Source: Camillea tinctor (Eukaryota; Ascomycota; Sordariomycetes; Xylariales; Xylariaceae). Taken from it: a DNA stretch of 64,000 nt. The position numbers and the translations under genes were made by a program. The notes below the pieces were generated by a model. It worked only from the letters and a program-made list of their open reading frames with translations. It was not told the DNA's origin and made no database searches. Below, in pieces: positions 1-13,100 of the stretch. Every line of letters begins with the position of its first letter. Within the stretch, counting starts at the first letter, position 1. Where the stretch lies: assembly GCA_022578605.1 (NCBI GenBank), contig MU394125.1, forward strand, positions 124,001-188,000, given 5' to 3'.

Positions 1-3000
1 ATCAAGTGGTTGATGAGGCTTGATTTTATATTATATGGTTACTAGCTAACGTTGTTAGTCGCAAGCGCCCAACTTACACTAGTTAGGGATAGACAGCTAC
101 TAACGAAGAATAAACTAATAAATATAAAAGAAGAGAAAACGGAAGAAAACTGTAAAAGAAGAATGAGAAAACAGGTAAGATTTAAATGTACTAGGTGTAA
201 GTTTAAGGCAAAAATAAAAGTAAAGAATTAGGTAGATAAAGTAACAGGAAGAGAAAAGGTTATGTCGGAAATCAAATCAGAGTTTCCGGAGATGATAGAA
301 TAGTAGCATATAGACTTTAGAACCTTACCTAGAAGTAGTAGTCATACGTCCAAGAAAAAAAGAAAAAGGAAAAAAAAAATACATTAATCCTCTTTTTCCT
401 ATCCTTTTTCCTCTTCCTCCTTTCTTCCCCTTTTCTTAGGTTTACTCAAGTTCTTACCACAAATCAATAAATGTTACCTCGTTCGTTGCCTTGGTAGGAG
501 GTACTCAAATTTCTCTAGAACTTTATCTACTATTGCATGTACCGGTTAATAAGACTTCCGAAAAGGTTTAACAGGCGCCCGAGGTACCTACATACTTTAT
601 TTAGGTTGTATAGGTGCTGATATGGAATAATATGGATATGGTATATTCGGTTGTTGTAAGAGGGATGGTGATAGCTAACCTAGGTTACTGGTACCGCAGC
701 GCTAACATTTATAGCAGACCCCACCAGTGCCTGCCTGCTTCTTTCAATGTCGCAGAGGAAGAGGGTCCCCTTTCCCGTGGGTTACCCTATTGTAAACCGA
801 CTAGACGGCTCATTTGTGACGTAAACGAATAAAACCCTCCCTAGCTTACCTGAAGTGTAAGAAGGCAGAACCTTATAGGTTCCAGCATTAAACACTGCCT
901 CGAGATAGGGAAGGGAGGGTTTATGTTAATAACAGGTACCTCATATCGGAGGGGGAATCTAGCAGCTGGGCATATTTATGCAGGCAGCTGTTACTACATA
1001 ATATATTCATTCCCATCATACTCGACCAAAGGGAAAATAATTCTGCCAACACTGGGATGTATAAAAGTTATACCATCACAACCCCATACGCTTTCACATA
1101 AAGTATCAACCAAAACAAGGTTCATGGTTATACATTGCAAGCATATAGGTATTATATTAATGCAAACCAGTGCATTTCATACGCACAGCTGTTAAATCCA
1201 CTTGTATTAACAGACAAACGAACGAACAAACCATCAGCCGGTTTAAGTGGTCACCAAACAAGTTAGTTAGCTTGATTTGATATGTAATTTCATTCTATCA
1301 AGCTGTTAAAGCAAGAAAAGCTCTAATGAGGAGAAATGAGGGGGAGACACACCAAGCTGGGGAGGGGAGGGTGTAAGTGGATTATTGCCCCGCAAGTTCC
1401 CCATCAAATCCCAAGTTGTAATAACAATTGCATTGCTTTTTTTTTTTATAATATTTGGAGAAACGAAGCTTGATTTGTCTTACCTGCTTTCAGCTATGAG
1501 GTGCTAGGTAGTGTGATATAAGAAAAAATGTTTTTTTTAGTTACCATACGTACTTAAGCCTTGCCTTATTATATTCATAAATCTAACCTAGCTAGATTGA
1601 TGAGCAATTATGTAGTCATTATATCTTTACATATAGGTTGAATTGAACTATGTACTTAGGTCCCAGATCCGAGTTCTAATTGTTGTTTGTCCACGAGTTC
1701 ATCATGTTAGACACCTCCTTAGCTTACTACATAGCCTACGTACTAGGATCCTTTCTCGGAGCATTCGAAGAACTATATCTCATAAACTATATACATACGA
1801 GGTTAGCTAGTATGTAGCATATGTGCGTATATGCAGCTAGGGGTCCCTTGCGTCAATACATGTAAAATTGAGGCACGAAAAAAGTCCTATGTTAGTAGGA
1901 AAGAAGTGCTAGAAACCCGATAGGTCGACGAGAAAAAGAAAAAAGGAAACCCATGTTATAAGAGCAGTAAGTGCCTATCAACCGACTTCCGGAGGCAGCT
2001 TTTACTAGCTACCTACTGCACGCCGACTTGTCGCCAAAAAAATAATTTAGGTAGGGAGGTTCGGTCCTGCAGCCGTCATCACGACAGAGGTCACGGGGAG
2101 CCTCTTATGCGCCATGTAATGCACGTATGCAATGCCTGTCTGCAATGCATAACCTACTTACTATGTAGCAAGTGGTTCCGTCGTCCATCTTTGCGCGCGG
2201 CCGGGACACGCTAGACCCTAATCAACTTCCTAATCTAGGTTTGCGTTTGATGGCCCAGCGTAGTACGGCCGCCGTCCGGCGTCTCATAAGGAGCAATCGG
2301 CGTACAGAAAAAAAAATTAAACGGGCTGGATTGTGCAACCTCCCCCTTTGCCGCCTCCGTGTACGCATGTCTATATGCCCGTTGTCTAGATTCATAGATG
2401 GGCTGGGGTAAATAAGTAGGAACGTTGGCGGGACGGTGCGGGATCGCGCCAGGAAGGCCAATTGGCTCGATCTGCTCATAGGAGAGAAAAGAGGGTTATA
2501 TGTGTCCCGAAGATGAGAAGCCCCAATCCCGAGCAAGTGCGCGCCGGATATTAATAGAAATGCCGAAAAGTGCTCCTTCGATGTGCGAAGAGCGCAGAAT
2601 CTGGCAGAATCTGTAGATTTGATCACCTCATTAGAGATAACGGCGCACATGTCAAGATGCCCATCACGAGCTCATTCTGAAGAGGGTTGACGTCGTCGCC
2701 TATAGTGTCTATATGTAGGTTAGGTAGGTTGGGAGGTAGGTATGTTATGCAATATGTTTGGCTCTTGAGCATCTGCCTATCTAGAGTACTAGAAAAGGTG
2801 GGACGACGATACGTATGTACAATAAAAATCCCTCGGTCGAGGGGATGAGCGGCATCAAACCATACGCATAGGAACAATAGCAAAGGTGATAGCCTTACAT
2901 GCTGCTGCAGGTTGATTGGGAATGTCTGATTCGCGGTAGAGATAAGCAAAGCGGCGAACAAGGCCACACCAACCAGAAATGCCATACGAAATGGGGAAAG

Positions 3001-4052
3001 GGAACGGAAAAGAACAAAAGCCAAAAAAGCAAAAAAGCGTAACCAAAGCATCTCGATGCGCGGATCGGAGAAATTTAATGCATCTTTTCGTGGGTTTTCT
3101 AGAACAAAACTAGCGCATTGGCGAACAGGTTCCCAGTTTTTTGGTTCGTGATACGGTGATAGAGTGTGTTAAAAGCGTGACCGAAGCAGATTTGAGCAAG
3201 TCTAGCCGCGAAGGGGTGGGATAGCTGCGTTTGTTTCTCACCACCCCTCTCTTTTTCGATCGCTCGCTAGCAACGCATACACACATGAAAGAAATTCTAG
3301 ATTTTTCTCTTTTACCTTATGTGTGAAACCAACACGAGAAAGAATGGGTAAAGTTAGACCGGAAGAGGCATACCGATATAGTTTCACTAGAACGAAGAAG
3401 CGAGAAAGTAGAAGGATAGAGAAAGTTTAGCAAACGCCAAAAAGGTTTAAGATTTCGATTCTTCATCATAACTATATTTTGACTTTTTGTACCTGAGCGT
3501 CGTAAAGGGGGAAGGGGGTAAATTATGTAAAGTATATGACAAGAATAGTGAAAATCCAAAATCAAATGATATCTTTGTAACAGGAACTCCACCGTCGATG
3601 CAAAAAGGGTTTACCCATGTATGTGTGTGGGTGAGAGTGGGTGAGTGTGTGTGGTGTAAGTGAGCGAATATTTCGTCTTTTTGCGGGGGGATGAGGCCGA
3701 AAGCAAAAAGTAAGAAGATAAAAACGTTCCCATTCCCTTGCCCTTGTCACCACCACATAAGCGCCAGTCCGATGAACCCTCCCAAACAGCGTATAAGTGA
3801 CCGTAGATCGTCAAGTATGGTCAGTATAGGTCTTTGGGGTGACACAGCTGATGCAACAAGCTTTCTTTCCGACCCAGCCGATTTGATGCCCCAACCATAC
3901 TACTACTTAGTGTAGTAGAGTAGTCTGCATGTTCGCCCGCCTCTCGTTTAGACCGGCAGCAAGACCTGCACTAAGACGAGAGTTCCTAGGGTTCTAGCGA
4001 GCGTTTGTTGTTTTGGTGGGCGGTTTATTCTTTTTTTTTTTTTTTCATCCCT
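1..4052. other. Gene-poor AT-rich region
   Basis: I can support no gene here. The DNA is AT-rich with many purine or pyrimidine runs, for example around 355-440. Open frames are short and lack splice support or family resemblance. A stretch near 136-306 reads as a broken lysine-rich frame with a CxxC pair and in-frame stops, possibly a decayed element. The right edge (4024-4052) is the 3' flank of the small gene at 4053-4405. Confidence 0.6.
4024..4029 (-). terminator. AATAAA polyadenylation signal of the small gene
   Basis: On the minus strand a canonical AATAAA lies about 24 bases past the stop codon of the 4053-4405 gene. It directly follows a run of 15 A (minus-strand sense, 4031-4045). 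The position fits a 3'-end processing signal. This is read from sequence only. Confidence 0.45.
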
Positions 4053-4405
4053 TTAGTGGGATGATTTGCTGCTGGTGGAGTCTGCTGACGAGACTGAAGA
4101 GGTAGTAGAGAGACCGGAGTCGGTGCGGGTAATGCCCGGTGCTTCGGGGGTTACAGTGCGCGCTTTCTCACTGATCGACGTGTTAGTCAACTTGCCCATA
4201 ATTGTTTTCTCACCCCATCCCCCCCCCCCCAATCCCACACATACAATGCCTTGTTCTCTTACGCGGGGAATATATGCTGCCAAGAGTTGACTTACTATGC
4301 GGCTCTGTTGCTGTGGATTTGGCACTGCCACTTGCCATTGCCTGTCTTGATGATGAAGTTGACGGGCTTGGCAGCGAGGACTTCCTGAATGTTCTGGCTA
4401 GGCAT
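4053..4405 (-). CDS. Small spliced hypothetical protein (75 aa)
   Basis: Two coding exons are inferred: 4296-4405 and 4170-4053, separated by a 125-base intron (4171-4295). The intron has a GTAAGT donor, a TGACTAACAC branch site and a CAG acceptor. Joining gives exactly 76 codons with stop. The protein begins MPSQNIQEVLAAKPVNFIIK. Its first half is a compact segment, with hydrophobic VNFIIK followed by a GNGKWQCQ turn. The second half is a Thr/Ser-rich disordered tail with a TPEAPG...RTDSGLSTTSS stretch. A TATAAAG box lies about 210 bases upstream and AATAAA just downstream, so all parts of a normal gene are present. I do not recognise a family and assign no function. No catalytic motif, signal peptide or membrane segment is visible. 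It is the only supportable gene in the first 11.6 kb. Strand and splicing are fairly secure; protein reality needs transcript support. Confidence 0.7.
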
Positions 4406-4610
4406 TTTGAATGTATGGTAAGATAGTCTTTAATTAAAAAGATATTTTGTGTGAGTGAATGAAATTGGTGTAATGAGTAGACAGAATAAGGACTGGTTGG
4501 TGCAATATTCAGGAAAGTCTGGAGTGGGGATTGGTCTTAGAGTAAGTGAAGCTGTAGAAATGAATGAGTAGAAAGAATTCAGAAGGAAGAAGAAGAGAGG
4601 AGTTTAGGAC

Positions 4611-4617
4611 CTTTATA
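4611..4617 (-). promoter_or_regulatory. TATA box upstream of the small gene
   Basis: TATAAAG reads on the minus strand, 206 bases upstream of the ATG at 4405. Spacing allows a 5' UTR of roughly 150-175 bases. Functional role is inferred from motif and position only. Confidence 0.4.
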
Positions 4618-5668
4618 ATGTTTTCCCTCGAAGCCGGAGAACCCCTCCAGGTCCCCCTTCGATGGACCCCTAGCAATCCCCAAATGATAATCGCAATGAG
4701 TTATTTTGTTCTCGAGACTAAACTTAGTTGTCCAGTCGGAGATATCTTGTGGACTCTGGTGGGTTCCGCCTTTTAGAGTGAACACAATATTAAACTATGT
4801 AAGTGTACCTGTTAGGACACACAACCACACGCACAAGTTTCCGTACCACGTACCAACCTCAAACTTACACTCGCACTTACACACACACCCTTCCCCTCCT
4901 GCACTACCTTTGCTGTATGCGTCTTAGATACGATGAAGACTGGGGCTGACTCGGCTAGCGTAACGTACCACACCCACGCCCACGATACATCCGCGAAGTG
5001 TGGCCTGCATGATGTAAAGTTAGACCGGTGCTGGTTGGGGAAAAGGACTTTGCTTTGATTACATACTCCCCTCATTCAGGGCGGACTCCAGAAATACCTA
5101 ATCTACTACTACTAACTACGACCGCTAACCTACGTACAAGTCCAAGCATCTGGATCCGGCTCGCTCTCGGCGGATTTATTACTCGCGAAAAACACGTCAA
5201 ACCCCGATAATACCGACGGATTCTTTCACAACAAGCACGGATAACACACATTTAGATACATATCTACGTTATACATTGTGCAATGTATGTACATAGAATG
5301 TTGCCTACACAAGGGTTATGTATAAAGGGTATAAAGAGCGCAACCAACGCAGTTCTTACATGTGGTGCAACGAGGTACGGTCATGTACCAAGGGACTTGG
5401 CGTGGTTTTGAGAACCGGACATGCAGGAATTGTGCAAGCTTTTCGATTTAGGGGGCTTGGGGGGGAGGATTTTGCCAATCTTCTAGAATGGAATCAAATC
5501 AACAAGAACAAATAAAAAGTCTCGCTTCCTGCAGATTTCTGCAGAACACGCCATTGTAAGGGGAAGGAGGGTGAAAGGATGAAGGGTGGAAAGCAAAAGA
5601 AAGAGAGGAAAAAGAAGGTCTTGGCCGATCTCGAGAGATTCGTTACCGGCGATTGCTCTTAGCCGCAC

Positions 5669-5690
5669 CCTAGGTACCGAGGTACCTAGG
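5669..5690. repeat. Perfect inverted repeat of CCTAGGTACC arms
   Basis: Two 10-base arms, CCTAGGTACC and GGTACCTAGG, are separated by only GA. Each arm is itself nearly palindromic. It belongs to a family of CCTAGG-centred palindromes scattered through the intergenic DNA of this window. Confidence 0.8.
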
Positions 5691-8591
5691 CAGGGTTTCC
5701 CCAAATGGTCAGCCCGAAGCGGTATGATTGGCTCAGATGGTCACTAGCGTGATCAAACTAATGGCAGTACGGTAACCCCTGATGCTAAAGTAGCTACAAA
5801 GCCAGTTGGGATCCGTTGTAGGGATTACCGCTAAGAGAACTACGACGAGGCGTACTAGGTACTGCCTAGGTAGGGCGCATTTCCTTAGTATTGCCGCGAG
5901 TCGCGGACGGATCGCGATAGCGAGAGAGGTCCGATATGGGAAATGGGGGGGGACCCTTGACGATTCGAATCCATTCGCGTTGGTTCCTGTTACGCCATTC
6001 CTTTATCGATGGATGGCGAATCTGGACACCGGTTTGGTTTGATAAGCCAAGAGTGGGTTTCTCCACGATCACGACAGTTGAAACGTATCTGAGTATCTAT
6101 ACTATATCTAGGCAGCTAGGTAAAGTAATTCGATTGCGGAAATGGATGGCACAGCCATTCGACCAAGTCATGCTCACTGACTTACATAGATATAGACGGA
6201 CACCCCATTGTTCCACAGATCAGCCAAACTTCCCAATCTTATTCCTATTCCAGCTGCAGGCCAGCTGCTCTCAGCTGTGGCCCCCATTCGAGATGACCGA
6301 CTGTCGTCAATACCAAGCATTTGCCGTCAATCCTGCCAAGCCGCCCGACCAGCCAACCCTGACCTGATCCTGTAAATCGCCCAAAACGTCATTGCACAGT
6401 AGGACAGAGCCCATCATCTAAAAGGGGTCGGTGACCGCGCAAAAACCCCGGCTTGGCCCAATGAGCAACTTGAGTTTACTGATGGTGCTGATCTACATAA
6501 GAGCTTTCCCGACTTGGCAAAGGATTCTAACTTCAACTTACGTGCTCACTTTCCTCTTCTAGCTTTTCAGCCCCCTTTTTTGTTTTTCTTTTCTTTTCTT
6601 CTTTTCTTTGTCTTGGTTGTTGGTTTTAAGCCTCACTTTAAGCAGGTTTGACAGGTCAGGTATGTATCGCGAAGAGGAGGGGGAGTGTGAATAAGGCGAG
6701 CAATTCGTTCTTTCGGTTTGGCTCATACCGACCGACACTTCACTCAGATCAGCTTGGGGGTTCAGCTACAGCTCACGTGCCCAACTACGTACATGTAACT
6801 CATAAGCTGTGAGATTGTGAGGCAATTCTACTATTGTCCTCCCCTGCCAAGGTCCATCCATCACTTCCTCACTCCGCTTTTTGGGGATCAGACGAATTGG
6901 ATTGGAATGGCGGCTACTTACGCTGTTCGTCATAACTAAATAGTATTACGGACTGGATTAGCATGTATTCCGCGCATACCCAGCAAACGCCATGTGTAAT
7001 CGCATCCATTGTTCCAGTAAACACAGATGTTCCGATCTTCAAACTCTCTTCACTACATTACTTACTTTTCTCTCCTATTCTTCGGTACCTCAAGAGAGGA
7101 GGGGAGGGCATGCGCATCGGTTAGGTAGTAGAAAGATCGCCAAGCCCACATGACCACACCGGCATGTGTTGTCAAAACATACGCACGTACTTACAAGCCA
7201 TCAGCCCTATGTGTTATACCGTGAGGCGGGCGGGAGCGCGGAAATGCCGTGGGGTCCGGTCCGGAAGCAACCGCGGGGGCTTGTGAGGCTGTCGGGGCCA
7301 GGTGAATCATATCCAATGAATCAGACGGTCAGCCCAGGTTGGTATCGATCTGACGCGATTCCCGTCGCCTTAGCTTCACCACTACCGACAGACAGCGCCC
7401 TCACCGATATTTTGGTTAGCTCTTGGAACTTTCCCCTCACCGTGCCCCCTAAGTTTCAGGAACCAATGGCACATTACTTGCTTTCTTGCCTAACCAGCCG
7501 GTAGGAAGTATTGGGTTAGCCCGGTAAGGAGGTCGATCCACCCCCGCTTCTTCCCCGGATCGATGCATATAATGGCATTTCCTTCGCTATTGGGTATGCT
7601 ATGTACGGCTTCTGCTTGTGTGTGCTGTTCATCTCACTTGCCCCTGAGTACCTACATCCATACAACCAAAACCCCATGCTGTGTCATCGTATGCGCATGC
7701 ATTGAGGTCTGCTCAGGTGAGGCTCCCGACAGGCTCGGACTCGTCGGCTAAGGCAATATACGCCTACCACGGGTCGTCCAACCATAACTAGCAGTCGTCA
7801 TGTATTGGGTTACTCATAACGCTTGGCCTTGATTTCTAGCCCCTTCCTCGCATGGCAATCAATATCCCTTGGCTCATCACGAGGGTTGTCCCGGAACAAG
7901 TTCACATTGGTCGAGGAAACAGGTTGCATGTTTCAGATCGAGGTTAACTAATTATATGCGCGAAGATCCTCGTGATGCTTGATGAGGAAGAAAGAAAAAA
8001 GCTTTTGTCAACGCTCTCTTCAACTTCCTCTCCCCCGCTGCCGGTGAGGACTGTGTAATGTTTTAATGCCACAATCACCCATGCCGGCCACATGTCACCA
8101 TACACATATATTCAGTGCGAGTATACGCCCGTGAACCCGTCTCACGCCCCTCAGAGCATCACTGCAGTCCACGTTACTTGCCTAGCCCTTGGTGGCGTTC
8201 TAGCCTCCCCCAGTTTCCGAGTTCTGGTCTATAGGTTTCATCTGACCCCAACATAGGAGCAACTCCCTCTGCCCACGGCAACACAAGCCAGTAGTATAGT
8301 TGACTAATATACATAGTACATACTACCCCACAGCACTTACATGCTTGACCCAAGTCCCGATCTACATCACCTGGGTACACGCGCGATTAAGCGCCCTGTC
8401 TCGAGAACGTTCCAGCCTCGCACAGAGGTACAAAGAACACACCTTCCCGTGTCCTCGCCAGTTCCTTGCATGTCGCTTGCTTCGCGTGGTTGGCTCACAT
8501 GGCTTATCTAGAGCAAGCCATCTCGCTGATCACAGCAAAGCACAAGCACAAAGCAGCACCACGACATGTGCGTAGGTTTTAGATCGAAAAA

Positions 8592-8613
8592 ACACACACA
8601 CACATATATATAT
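8592..8613. repeat. (AC)6 (AT)5 microsatellite
   Basis: Twelve bases of AC repeats run directly into ten bases of AT repeats in non-coding DNA. Confidence 0.85.
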
Positions 8614-10527
8614 GCAGTCTCAGTCAGGAAAAGCACGTTTTCCTGTGTCCCTGTCCTCTGGGGAAAAAAAACTGCCGGCCACTTGGCGTGAGGAGGGAGG
8701 AGCACAATGTTAGCTGCTGAGTCTGTGCTGCTCAACTTATGCTTCTGGCCGTGTATGTTATAATGTACCATCATGCTCTATCGAGTGGGAAGGGAGTCGA
8801 ATTCAACACTGTCCGGTCGCCAAGATGGGATCATTGTTCACATGGAATTTCGAAGGACTGTTCTGGATATCACGCGCGTGCTGGTCTTCGATTCCAGTTC
8901 CTGCTTGATCCTCTCATACGGGTGGCGCTACACGTTGGGGCAGGATGGCTGGGGTAAAACTTTCCCCGTGTTCTTGTGTGCCGGAAGCTTCCGATGGAGG
9001 AAACTGTCCCATTCGCTACCGCAATAGCCAATAGTATTTAGAGGTTGTTGGTTAGGTATAACCTCGTTATCTAGAAACAGGTGTACGAGAAGCGAAAGGA
9101 TCCAGCACTAACTAGAGATCCTGTCTCGCTTTGGTGCTGCGTAGACCATCCATCTTCTTTGATATACCGGTAGCAAGTCCAATACATGGTGTTAAAGCTG
9201 CTAGTTGATATATAGAGGAGCTTCCAGTATGGGACTCATCAATAATCTGCTTTCCCCTAAACAAGCCCCTGATTTCATAATACCAGATAAGTATTAAACC
9301 CCGTTATCAGGACTTACTTATTTCATACTACTTACTCCCTATGTAGCATTGACATCGCACCCGGGATGGGATCCCCCGAGCCCCCGGGAACCTAGCTATG
9401 TAGCTCTCCCGGCATCTGGTCAGGTAAGAACCTTATTCAGAGAGGGGCGGAAAGCCGGGAATCCCGGAAACCTGAGTAGAAAAGGGGGTTCAAGCCTCTA
9501 CGTCATCATCTTACTTGCCTATCCTCCCACTTCTACGGGATCGTTGCCGCAACCCCCGGTCGGCTTTGATCAACTGCCGTGCAATGCGGCGGCGCCTCTC
9601 AGACGCCATCGCTGAAGCTTGTCTACATCTATACTTAGGTAGATACTTGCTTACCTCCCGCGAGCGAGCTATAGCTAGCCCAGCAATCATGTTCTCAAGG
9701 CCATAGTGAGAAGAAGGTTAAGCAGCAGCTAAAAAGTTCTACGGGGGCTCGAAGGCAGCATCCAGGTAGTTCCCCTTAATTACCTACCCAGGTCTCGACG
9801 GGACGCACGGGGCCCGGCTCCGAGTTCGGAGGTTGTGGCATCGGCGTAGATGGTCGTTTCTCTGCTCTCCTTAGGATAGCGATACATCTCTACATATAAC
9901 TACCCACGCCGTCTCCTACCAGAAAAAGGAAACGCCACTAGGAGCAGGTACCCTAGGTGTGAGCTCAACATTAGGGCTAGACGGGGGGATCTGCGATCAA
10001 TATTGTAGGATAGATAACACAAGTCAGTCATACATAGTCTAGGACCGTAGACGGCAACCTCTCCGTAGAATGAGAAGAGAAAAACAAATCCAAGTAAGCA
10101 TCAACTAGGTCTCACTTTTAGGGCATCGCGCGCGAGACAATGACGTTTATGTCGTTCTGTGTGTGCTAAGCTGATTCAGTAGGAGCGCGAGGTAACGTAA
10201 CTCTGTCTCTGAAAACCCCTTTCCTGCGTCCGTAAATTCTCGGTCGGAATACTCGGCAGATTCATCGGATCCGCTCGATCTTATGTGATTCAGCACATGT
10301 GAGGAGAACACGGAGGTGTGTATGTAGGCAAGTGTAGTTACTAAGCCCTATGTGCTTATGTTTGCGAGATAGCTGATATCATATACCTACATATATAGGA
10401 TGTAGTAGGCAGCTAATGAGATATCCTGATGGAGGTAGTGCTGTGGGGACTAGAGGAACTGGGAGCCATATAAGTGCCGAAGTCTATACACATGAGTTAT
10501 ATGTCTCTCGTTGATTTCTGGGAAAGT

Positions 10528-10547
10528 TCTCTCTCTCTCTCTCTCTC
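10528..10547. repeat. (TC)10 microsatellite
   Basis: Uninterrupted TC dinucleotide repeat in the gene-poor region left of IDH2. Confidence 0.9.
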
Positions 10548-11606
10548 ACTTTATTCTCTTTTCATGAGTTTATCTTTACTCTGAAGTATATTGGTTGGAT
10601 GCCGTGGACCGCACCCTACCTTTAGTCTCTTACAGGCTGAAGGTGTTAGGTCTCCTTCGCCCTCGGTTCAATGATAGATTTATTTCCTCAGGGAGATCTT
10701 GAGACATTCAACGGACCCTGAGACTCAGTGAGATTACAAAAGATGCGAAATATAACATCACGATCCACCTTTCGTCCCAGTAGAGAGGCCGTAACACCCG
10801 GGGGGAGAAACCAGGGTTTATGGTGGTACTCATGATCTCACGAGAGGACCGCACAAATAGCTCAAGTGCTTACCTCCGAGACACCAGACCTCATCGTAGC
10901 TGTTCTAAGCCAATACCCTACTTCTTGATGATTAACCGGACACCCAGACCGCGTCCCGATACCCCGCCGATCTTCTCGGGATCGGGATCAGATGAGTTTT
11001 GATAAGCTGATGTTGGGTCTAGGAACAATCTTCCTCGGCTTTCCTAATGTTAGTGTAGATCTTCAATATAGTGATGAGGCAGGCTACTTGCGTGCGCGCT
11101 CTGTCCGTGTACGTAGTGCTGCTAGCCTTCCCTTCCCCCTTTCACCTAAAGACGCGTGTTTTGGAAGAGAAAAGCCCCCGTGCTTGAGATATCACAGTTA
11201 TACGTAAGTAATTCCACGGCGGTATCTTCTTGATTAGGTTATTTGAGGCATGTAATCTTTTTGAGATTTGATATCACATATTCTAAAAAACCGGCCCTGA
11301 CTTATACTAAAACTCGACACCCTTGTATATCTTCTTTTTCTTTATCACGCCCAAAAACCTCTCTCTTAGAAAGAAGATTGGGGCCCGGCGTCAAATGCGC
11401 CAAAGCCAACAAAACCCAAACCGATGCCGGCATTGAAAGCAAATGATGCGTCTAAGAGATTTGATCGGGAGATGGTATTTCGTGTCGCAGGTCCCTGGGT
11501 CAAGACCGTGTAGTCTACTGCCTAGTTGCCTAACTTATCCGGGGCGGCGTCGCTCCTGGAGGGGTGGTATGCATTATGGAGGATGATTTGGGAGAGAAAG
11601 AGGTAT

Positions 11607-13100
11607 CTACAACTTGGAAATAATAGCAGCCGCATACTCGTGGGTCTTGGCCTTGCCACCCAGGTCACCGGTCAATGACTTTCCTTCCGCCAGGGTATCA
11701 AACGTAGCCTTCTCGATCCGGTCAGCATACTCAGTCAGGCCCATGTGTCGCAACATCATCATGGAGCTGAGAAGCAGAGCGGTGGGGTTGGCCAAACCCT
11801 TGCCAGCAATATCCGGGGCAGAGCCGTGGACAGCCTCAAAGATGGAGCACTCATCACCGATGTTACCCGAAGGGGTAAGACCGAGACCACCGATCAGACC
11901 AGCGCACATATCAGAAAGAATGTCACCATACAAGTTGGGCATGACCAGGACCTTGTCGTTGTATGGCAAAGGATCGGTGACCATCTTCAAGCAGGTGTTG
12001 TCCAGAAGCTCGGCATCGAACTCGATATCGGGGAAGTCCTTGGCAACCTCCCGGGCCGTCTTGAGGAACAGACCATCGGACATCTTCATGATGGTGGCCT
12101 TGTGGACAACGCGGACCTTCTTGCGGTTGATCTCCTGGGCGTGCTGGAAGGCAAAGCGCAGAACGCGCTCGCTGGCCTCTCGTGTAATAAGCTTGATGCT
12201 CTGGACAACGCCGTCGACCACCACGTGCTCAATACCTGAGTATTCACCCTCGGTGTTCTCTCGGATTAGGACAGTATCGACATTGTCGTAGGGGGTCTTG
12301 TAGCCGGCAATGGATTTGCAGGGTCGTAGGTTAGCAAAGAGATTGAAGGTTCGCCGGAGGGTCAAGTTCAGAGAAACATGTCCCTTGCCCACGGGGGTCT
12401 AGTACAGGTAAGTGATTAGCATAAAAATGAACCAGGAGTAGGCGACCACGGAGTTGACCTACAGCAAGAGGACCCTTCAAGGCAACCTTGTTCTTTTGAA
12501 TGCTGTCAATGGTAGCAGAGGGGATGGTGGTCTTTCCATCCACAAGGGTGGGGGTGACATCGACAGGTTCCCAGGAGACAGGTGCCTAGGGAGGAGGTAG
12601 GTTTCATTAGCATCACGATACACCCAGAACCAAAAATAAAATAAAAAGCATGTGAAAGTAACTCACCTTGGCAGCCTCGAAGATGTCCTTGACGGCCTGG
12701 GAAATCTCAGGACCAATACCATCTCCCTCAATTATACTGACGGGGAAGCGACCCTATTCAACATGTAATCAGCGCAGTCCTGGGGTTGTGGTAGAGTACA
12801 AGCTCTTCTCTGCTTGCGTGATTTTCTTGGTGATAGGTGCAGGAATGTTGGTGTTGCCGAGGTCGGAAAGGTTGGTGGGCAGACGTACGCTGGCATCTTT
12901 TGTACCGGTAAACCCAGCGACCTTGTTCTGGGAGTAGTATCTCTGGTTCTGGTATTCACATGTCAATTAGCATCGGGGCGGCGCATAGTTGTGTATTCTT
13001 CCTGTTCGCTCACCTGGAAAGATAGAGTCGCAACAGCTCGTGGAGCTGTGGTAAAGCATTGGCGGCGCACAGGCGCAGCAACTGCTCGGAGACTCAGCAT
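11607..13100 (-). CDS. IDH2: NAD-dependent isocitrate dehydrogenase, catalytic subunit (mitochondrial)
   Basis: Catalyses oxidative decarboxylation of isocitrate to 2-oxoglutarate with NAD+ in the mitochondrial matrix, as one half of the hetero-octamer. Five exons are inferred: 13100-13014, 12948-12889, 12753-12667, 12585-12463 and 12398-11607, giving 382 aa, normal for the family. Residues 1 to about 40 are an Arg/Ala-rich mitochondrial transit peptide. Then come the IEGDGIGPE nucleotide-fold signature, the substrate loop [28 protein letters not shown] with the catalytic lysine, and NLYGDILSD with metal-binding aspartates. GLTPSGNIG and [12 protein letters not shown] match the catalytic IDH2 type rather than the regulatory IDH1 type. 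All introns are phase 0 with good consensus. The 135-base second intron holds an open frame that could be mistaken for coding sequence, but skipping it joins TGTKDAS directly to [12 protein letters not shown] as the family requires. The gene is divergent from SEC5 across 708 bases. Confidence 0.95.

Larger units (their letters stand above)
4406..11606. other. 7.2 kb without a supportable gene
   Basis: No reading frame here has splice structure, composition or resemblance that I would call a gene. The region holds a perfect inverted repeat of CCTAGGTACC arms at 5669-5690, a related cluster at 5854-5872, an (AC)n(AT)n tract at 8592-8613 and a (TC)10 tract at 10528-10547. A pyrimidine-rich stretch at 6540-6612, followed by a GTATGT at 6660, resembles a fungal 5' leader, but I could not connect it to a coding exon. 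The right end is the 3' flank of IDH2. Confidence 0.6.

Noticed and set aside
2623..3051. 142-codon minus-strand frame with a hydrophobic N-terminus
   Set aside because: The hydrophobic start resembles a membrane protein, but the rest is low quality, with no splice sites, family or promoter that I can support.
5936..6367. 143-codon plus-strand frame
   Set aside because: No recognisable domain and composition like the surrounding intergenic DNA.
12754..12888. Possible extra coding segment in IDH2
   Set aside because: The segment is open in frame but unlike IDH; splicing from GTACGT to TAG joins TGTKDAS to [12 protein letters not shown] as conserved.
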